From Mariprofundaceae bacterium (GTDB lineage: Bacteria > Pseudomonadota > Zetaproteobacteria > Mariprofundales > Mariprofundaceae), in NCBI GenBank assembly GCA_027018975.1, contig JALUXN010000095.1, forward strand, positions 1-16,373: a DNA stretch of 16,373 nt. The letters run 5' to 3'. Position 1 is the first letter of the stretch, and each line of letters opens with the position of its first letter. Below are positions 12,266 to 16,373 of this stretch, piece after piece. The notes beneath the pieces were generated by a model, which was not told where the DNA came from, ran no database searches, and saw only the letters and a list, made by a program, of their open reading frames with translations. Position numbers and translations under genes: made by a program.

Positions 12266-14431
12266 TCACGCGACAACATCGATCTGTTCATTCGATAAAA
12301 ACTTACGCCCGTAGTGCAAATGAATCCGATGCTGTTTAAAGATCTCGAACAGTTCAGGGTCGATATGCCCCTCATCCTTCATATGTTCCATGATGGACAT
12401 CACCTGCGACAGCGGCATCGGCTTCTTGTAGGGGCGATCAGCGGCCGTAAGCGCCTCGAAAATATCGGCAATACCGATCACCCGCGCCTGCACAGACATC
12501 TGCTCGCGCGTCAATCCACGCGGGTATCCTTTCCCATCCATCCGCTCATGATGCCCCCCGGCAATCTCCGCCACATGCTTCAGATGCTCGGGGAAGGGTA
12601 GCCCCTCCAGCATATTGATCGTCGCGACGATGTGATGATTGATGACATCCCGCTCCTCCGGCGTGAGCGTGCCCTTCTCGATGGTCAGATTATAGACCTC
12701 ATTCTCTTCCAGCATCGGATGCTGCTTGCCATCCAGCCCCCGCCAGCGGTAGGACTCAGCAATCTCCCGCACCCGCTGCTGCTTCTCAGGAGCCATATAC
12801 TCACCGCCGGTATTGCAGTCGCGCAAAAATGCGAGCTCCGCCTTGAGCGACTCAATCTCGTCGCGCAATGCCCCGGCCAGCTCCGCGTCGGAGAGTGTGC
12901 TGTGCCCCTTCAGATAGTCGATCATCATATCGCGACATTTAATCTCATAACGCAGCGCCACCTTGTCGATCCGATCACAGATCGTCTCCAACTTCGTCGC
13001 CTTATCGACCACATGAATCGGCGTGGTGATCTTACCGCAATCGTGCAGCATGGAAGCGATCTTCATCTCATACATATCTTCATCGCTCATATGAAAATCA
13101 GCCAGCTCGCCCTGATCATGCTTGCTGGCTGCCTCCACCAACATCATCGACAACTCCGGCACCCGCCGGCAGTGGCCGCCGGTGTAGGGGGACTTATCGT
13201 CGATCGCCTTAGAGATAATATCGATGAATGATTCAAGCAGCAGCTTCAATTCATCATTCAGCCGCTGATTATTGACCGCCACCGCCGCCAATGCCGCCAA
13301 TGATTCAGCGATCTTCTGACTATCCGCAGAGAAGCTGCGCGTCTCCCCGAGGTCTTTATCGACCATATTCACCAACTGCAATACACCAACCAGATCGCCC
13401 TTCTGATTGATCATCGGCACAGCCAGCATCGACTTGGAGTGATAGCAGTGATCCTGATCAAATTGCCTCACCCGGGAGAAATTAAACGCACTATTCTCAT
13501 AGATGTTATCGATTTTCACACTCTGTTTGTGCGCCGCCACATTCGCTGCCACGATATCATCATTGGCGTGGCCATCAGCATCATAAATCTCAAGCGGGGC
13601 CAACTGCGGCAGATTACCGGCGGCACGACTGGCATGGATATTCAACGAGCTATTCTTCATCACCTCAAAATGAAGCTTCCCCTCGCGATGGAGATAGAGC
13701 GTGCCACCATCAGCCCAGGTCAACTCCTTGGCGAAGGTCAGAATCTTCTCCAGCATCCGATCCAAGTTATGCTCGGCAGAGAGGGCAATGGCGATCTGAT
13801 TGAGTTTACTCACCTCATCCACCAATCGGCGCTGCTCCACATGCATATGGTAATTCTCCACATGCATCGCCGCCTGGTTGGCCAATATCTCCGCCACGCA
13901 AACATCCGACGGTGAAAAGGGGGTAATCGCCTCGCCATCCTCATCCAGATGATTCACCAGCTGCAATACGCCAATTACATTTTTTCGATGCCCCACAATC
14001 GGCACAGCCAGCATCGATACCGTTCTGTAATCCATCTTCTCATCGAACTGTTTAGCGCCAATCAACGGATACTCATCTGAGTGGTAAATGTCGGCGATAT
14101 TGACCACACGATTCTCGGAAGCTGCCGCTGCCGCAATACTGGCTTTATTGATCTCCCCTTCCCGACGCTCTAGCGGCACATCCTTGAAGTGACCGAATTT
14201 CGCCGGCGTCTGTGCGCCATACAGCTCCAAGCGGCTATTCTGCATGACAAAAAAGTGTAGCAGATTATGCTCATCCAGCAGGTAGATGGTACCGCCTTCA
14301 GCACTGGTCAGCTCCCGCGCACCGGCCAACAACGCATTCAGCGCGCTGGAGAGACTGGTGCTGTTCAGAATCTCCTGACTGGCGGAGTGCAGTTTGGCGA
14401 ACATCCGTCCGCTCTCTTCAGAACCCTTCAT
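12266..14431 (-). CDS. GAF-GAF-HD-GYP phosphodiesterase
   Basis: A 721-residue cytoplasmic signalling enzyme. GAF 1 covers about residues 17-192 and GAF 2 about 215-392, each with the core SMLAVP and GVLQLVN. The HD-GYP domain covers about 400-705 and most likely hydrolyses cyclic di-GMP: His420 (GGHCRRV), HDCGK at 463-467, HH at 599-600, HHERMDGKGYP at 627-637, and ADIFEALTAADRPYKK from 655. An insertion of about 115 residues sits between HDCGK and the second metal-ligand block. The GAFs keep part of the NKFDE signature of cyclic-nucleotide-binding GAFs: Asn160 with Phe172-x3-Asp176, and Asn355 with Phe367. There is no membrane segment or receiver domain. A good ribosome site (GGGAG) precedes the ATG. 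It follows the cyclase-like gene by 60 bp and is probably cotranscribed. Confidence 0.93.
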   Translation of the reverse strand: MKGSEESGRMFAKLHSASQEILNSTSLSSALNALLAGARELTSAEGGTIYLLDEHNLLHFFVMQNSRLELYGAQTPAKFGHFKDVPLERREGEINKASIAAAAASENRVVNIADIYHSDEYPLIGAKQFDEKMDYRTVSMLAVPIVGHRKNVIGVLQLVNHLDEDGEAITPFSPSDVCVAEILANQAAMHVENYHMHVEQRRLVDEVSKLNQIAIALSAEHNLDRMLEKILTFAKELTWADGGTLYLHREGKLHFEVMKNSSLNIHASRAAGNLPQLAPLEIYDADGHANDDIVAANVAAHKQSVKIDNIYENSAFNFSRVRQFDQDHCYHSKSMLAVPMINQKGDLVGVLQLVNMVDKDLGETRSFSADSQKIAESLAALAAVAVNNQRLNDELKLLLESFIDIISKAIDDKSPYTGGHCRRVPELSMMLVEAASKHDQGELADFHMSDEDMYEMKIASMLHDCGKITTPIHVVDKATKLETICDRIDKVALRYEIKCRDMMIDYLKGHSTLSDAELAGALRDEIESLKAELAFLRDCNTGGEYMAPEKQQRVREIAESYRWRGLDGKQHPMLEENEVYNLTIEKGTLTPEERDVINHHIVATINMLEGLPFPEHLKHVAEIAGGHHERMDGKGYPRGLTREQMSVQARVIGIADIFEALTAADRPYKKPMPLSQVMSIMEHMKDEGHIDPELFEIFKQHRIHLHYGRKFLSNEQIDVVA

Positions 14432-14491
14432 CTATCTCCCAACCCCGTTGTCGTGTCGCGTATCGATCATGCTTCCGGTTATAGTCCAATA

Positions 14492-15088
14492 TCACATATT
14501 CAGCAAGTAACAGCGCCGCTGCTGGCCGGCGATCTCCAGCTGCACCGCTTCACACGCCGGCCGCTCATCCGCACCCATCGCATCGTAGGCAGCACTGGTA
14601 AAATAGAGCTCATCGGGGCCAGAAATATCCTCGCCCAATTTGGAGGCAAGATTCATCTCGAAGCCATAAAACTCACCAAAACCACGATCAACCAGAATAT
14701 CGCCATAGCCGATGCCGCCGCAGACGTGAAACAGCTCACCCTCTTCCAGCATCACCCGCTGCTGCCGCAAGCCATCGGTAATCCCCTGCGCCACCGCATA
14801 GGCATCCAGCACGGTGGGAAACAGGCCGATGATATTATCCGCCTCAAACGCGTAACGCACCGCACCATGCTGCTGAATAATCGGCTCCGCGATACTGCGC
14901 AGCGCCGCAATCTTGGAGAGGAAATAGATCATCCCATGCGCGGCGGTGCTCTTGGTAAAACCGGATGAATCGAGCACCAGTGTCGCACAGCGGCGGCCAA
15001 ACCGTTGCCATAGCTCATCCTCGCGCGCTACTGCATCAATCCCCTGTCGTCGGTAGTCATCCAGCCAGGCCATCAGACTTCGATCCAT
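14492..15088 (-). CDS. class III nucleotidyl cyclase-like protein
   Basis: A 198-residue protein consisting almost only of a class III cyclase fold. The first metal position is Asp40 (LVLDSSGFT) and the second is Asp84 (FEADNIIGLF). The glycine-rich stretch CGGIGYGDILVDRGFGEFYG leads to Asn146-LAS-Lys150. Both metal aspartates and the catalytic Asn are present. The transition-state Arg is replaced by Lys150, and the base-recognising position four before Asp84 is Ala80 instead of Lys or Glu. Activity and product (cAMP, cGMP or none) are therefore open. The start is ATG 15088 with AAGGAGGT directly upstream. An ATG 21 codons earlier has no such site. Its partner downstream is the GAF-GAF-HD-GYP protein, whose GAF domains may read its product. 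Confidence 0.8.
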   Translation of the reverse strand: MDRSLMAWLDDYRRQGIDAVAREDELWQRFGRRCATLVLDSSGFTKSTAAHGMIYFLSKIAALRSIAEPIIQQHGAVRYAFEADNIIGLFPTVLDAYAVAQGITDGLRQQRVMLEEGELFHVCGGIGYGDILVDRGFGEFYGFEMNLASKLGEDISGPDELYFTSAAYDAMGADERPACEAVQLEIAGQQRRCYLLNM

Positions 15089-15092
15089 CACC

Positions 15093-15100
15093 ACCTCCTT
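15093..15100 (-). promoter_or_regulatory. ribosome binding site deciding the cyclase start
   Basis: AAGGAGGT on the minus strand, 4 bases before ATG 15086-15088. It is the strongest ribosome site near this gene and sets the N-terminus at MDRSLMAWL. Confidence 0.8.
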
Positions 15101-15183
15101 CACCCCCAGCGCAGAAGGTTCGATCATTGGTACTCCCCCCGCCATTGTCAATCACAAACCGTTTTCAGCGCAGTAAAACGTTC

Positions 15184-15203
15184 ATTCCCGCGCAAGCGGG
15201 AAT
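15184..15203. repeat. REP-like palindrome with GNRA-type loop
   Basis: ATTCCCGC-GCAA-GCGGGAAT, a perfect 8-bp stem with a GCAA tetraloop, followed by CCACGC. It shares the TCCCGC/GCGGGA core with 12169-12184. Confidence 0.65.
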
Positions 15204-15356
15204 CCACGCGGCAATGAATCCCCAATGGAGACTCTCGGGGATAACGCAATCCTGTTTTCTAAAGGAAGATGGACACATATCATGCGATTACCCTGGCCAA
15301 CGAGGCACCGTCAAAATGAGCATTTTCACAATGGCACCAAGTATGCTTAAAAAATG

Positions 15357-15365
15357 TGCTATAAT
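15357..15365 (+). promoter_or_regulatory. extended -10 promoter of the Cache-sensor gene
   Basis: TGCTATAAT is a perfect TATAAT with the TGn extension. No good -35 is seen upstream, which is usual for extended -10 promoters. Transcription would start near 15372, giving a leader of about 38 bases to the ATG at 15410. Confidence 0.6.
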
Positions 15366-15409
15366 CATAATCGATTCAGGGTTATCCAAATTCAGGGAGT
15401 GGAATCACC

Positions 15410-16373
15410 ATGGACAGCAAACTGCATGCAGAGCCAAGTCAAGCGCCGGAGTTTGCCGCTGACCCGCCACCGGAACTCTCCATCCTGTCACGTTTTGTCC
15501 GCATCTTCCTCGCTATCGCGCTCCCGCTGGCCGCCATCGCCGTCTATATCGACCACACCAACCGCACCCAACAACTGCAAACCATTCAGAAACAGGAGGA
15601 GCTGCGCCTTGCCCAGCAGGTGCAGCTGATCCACGAAACCTTCTCGCAGCTCTTCACCGACCTGATCATCCTCTCCAAACACAACGACTTTCACCACATC
15701 CCCATCGCCACCCCGGCCACCCTGCCCGGCCACCTCTATGAGCTGGCCACCGAGTTCAAATCGTTCCACATCTACAAACCGCACTACACCCAGATCCGCT
15801 TCATCAATCTGCAGGGGATGGAGCAGATTCGCACCGAACACCGCCCCGATGGCGTCAAGATCCTGCCGCCTGCGCAACTCCAGTACAAAGGCAACCGCAA
15901 CTACTTCAAACAGGCCGCAGCCCTCGGCCCGCACCGGATCTACATCTCGCCGATGGAGCTCAATGTTGAGCATGGCAAACTCGATCAACCGCTGCAGCCG
16001 ACCATCCGCATGGCCATGCCGCTCTTCGAACAGGGCAAGAAATTCGGCGTTTTGGTGATCAACTACGATGCCACCGCCCTGTTCCATAAATTGGCCAGCC
16101 TCAGCCACACCCAGATCGGCGCCCAGCGCATGCTGCTCAACATGCAGGGCTACTGGCTGGAGCATCCCGATGCGTCGAAGGCGTGGGGTTTTCTCCTCCC
16201 TGACCGCGCCAACAGCAATCTCGCCCACACCCAGCCTGAGCTCTGGAAAAAAATCAGCACAAAACCCGCCGGCCAGTTGATGCAGCATGGTGATCTCTAC
16301 ACCTTCAGCCGCGTGCGCCCGATGGCCAGCGTCAACGAGCGCATCCGTAGCGACACCCCCGCCGAACTGATCT
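15410..16373 (+). CDS. membrane sensor protein with Cache-type periplasmic domain, C-terminus missing
   Basis: 321 codons are visible before the right edge, with no stop. A short Pro-rich cytoplasmic tail is followed by one membrane helix at about residues 28-46 (RFVRIFLAIALPLAAIAVYI), then a long extracytoplasmic region. Around 177-220 it carries the phrase YISPMELNVEHGK...QPTIRMAMPLF...KFGVLVINYD. This phrase is common in double-Cache (PAS-like) sensors of histidine kinases, diguanylate cyclases and chemoreceptors. The ligand pocket type is not evident. The output domain lies outside the window, so the protein could be a kinase, a GGDEF/EAL enzyme or a chemoreceptor. The ribosome site is GGAG about 10 bases before ATG, below an extended -10 promoter. 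It diverges from the cyclase/HD-GYP pair, which favours a signalling role. Confidence 0.8.
   Translation, partial: MDSKLHAEPSQAPEFAADPPPELSILSRFVRIFLAIALPLAAIAVYIDHTNRTQQLQTIQKQEELRLAQQVQLIHETFSQLFTDLIILSKHNDFHHIPIATPATLPGHLYELATEFKSFHIYKPHYTQIRFINLQGMEQIRTEHRPDGVKILPPAQLQYKGNRNYFKQAAALGPHRIYISPMELNVEHGKLDQPLQPTIRMAMPLFEQGKKFGVLVINYDATALFHKLASLSHTQIGAQRMLLNMQGYWLEHPDASKAWGFLLPDRANSNLAHTQPELWKKISTKPAGQLMQHGDLYTFSRVRPMASVNERIRSDTPAELI

Larger units (their letters stand above)
15089..15409. other. 321-bp divergent intergenic region
   Basis: It separates the cyclase-like gene from the Cache-sensor gene. It holds the cyclase ribosome site, one REP-like hairpin (15184-15203), an extended -10 promoter for the plus-strand gene (15357-15365), and a direct repeat ATTCAGGG at 15374-15381 and 15390-15397. 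I see no gene in it. Confidence 0.55.

Noticed and set aside
14267..14968. A 233-residue plus-strand frame over the HD-GYP start and the cyclase.
   Set aside because: It is antisense to both genes and spans their junction, with no domain.

Overview
The window holds bacterial chromosomal DNA, densely coded and moderately GC-rich. Gene content points to a proteobacterium: an RND/TolC efflux set, a c'-type cytochrome, SigZ, class I fructose-bisphosphatase, and an Escherichia coli-type GltX with the Cys-x-Cys-x24-Cys-x-His zinc site. Species cannot be fixed from this stretch. An autotrophic zeta- or gammaproteobacterium is a guess only. No tRNA, rRNA, CRISPR array, insertion sequence or prophage was recognised.

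Left part (1-5339, all minus strand). Read in the direction of transcription: a Crp/Fnr regulator (4749-5339), a c'-type cytochrome (4153-4638), a truncated hemoglobin (3676-4107), the ECF sigma factor SigZ (3106-3642), an ArsP/DUF318-type permease (1858-2937), a small Cys-x-x-Cys thioredoxin-fold protein (1493-1732), a TolC-family channel (138-1496), and the start of an RND periplasmic adaptor that runs off the left edge. The last three overlap by a few bases. A perfect FNR/DNR-like palindrome (4730-4745) lies between the regulator and the cytochrome gene. Together these look like a heme or nitrosative-stress block joined to a SigZ-associated efflux block.

Middle (5355-7485, minus strand). 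fbp, a family 4 uracil-DNA glycosylase and a four-helix membrane protein lead with gaps of 6, 7 and 15 bp into the Crp/Fnr gene. They read as one operon, with a plausible sigma-70 promoter before fbp.

Right of centre (7677-11336, plus strand). gltX diverges from fbp. It is followed by an Asn/Gln-rich 112-residue protein of unknown role, a 580-bp gene-free stretch filled with hairpins and repeats, and ychF. A strong bidirectional terminator separates ychF from a convergent DUF2939-like membrane protein (11431-11982, minus).

Right end (12266-16373). A small class III nucleotidyl cyclase-like protein (14492-15088) and a GAF-GAF-HD-GYP phosphodiesterase (12266-14431) form a minus-strand pair. 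Diverging from them is a membrane sensor with a Cache-type extracytoplasmic domain (15410 onward), cut by the right edge. This end is a nucleotide-signalling locus. The cyclase-like protein has unusual catalytic positions, and the GAF domains keep part of the cyclic-nucleotide-binding signature.
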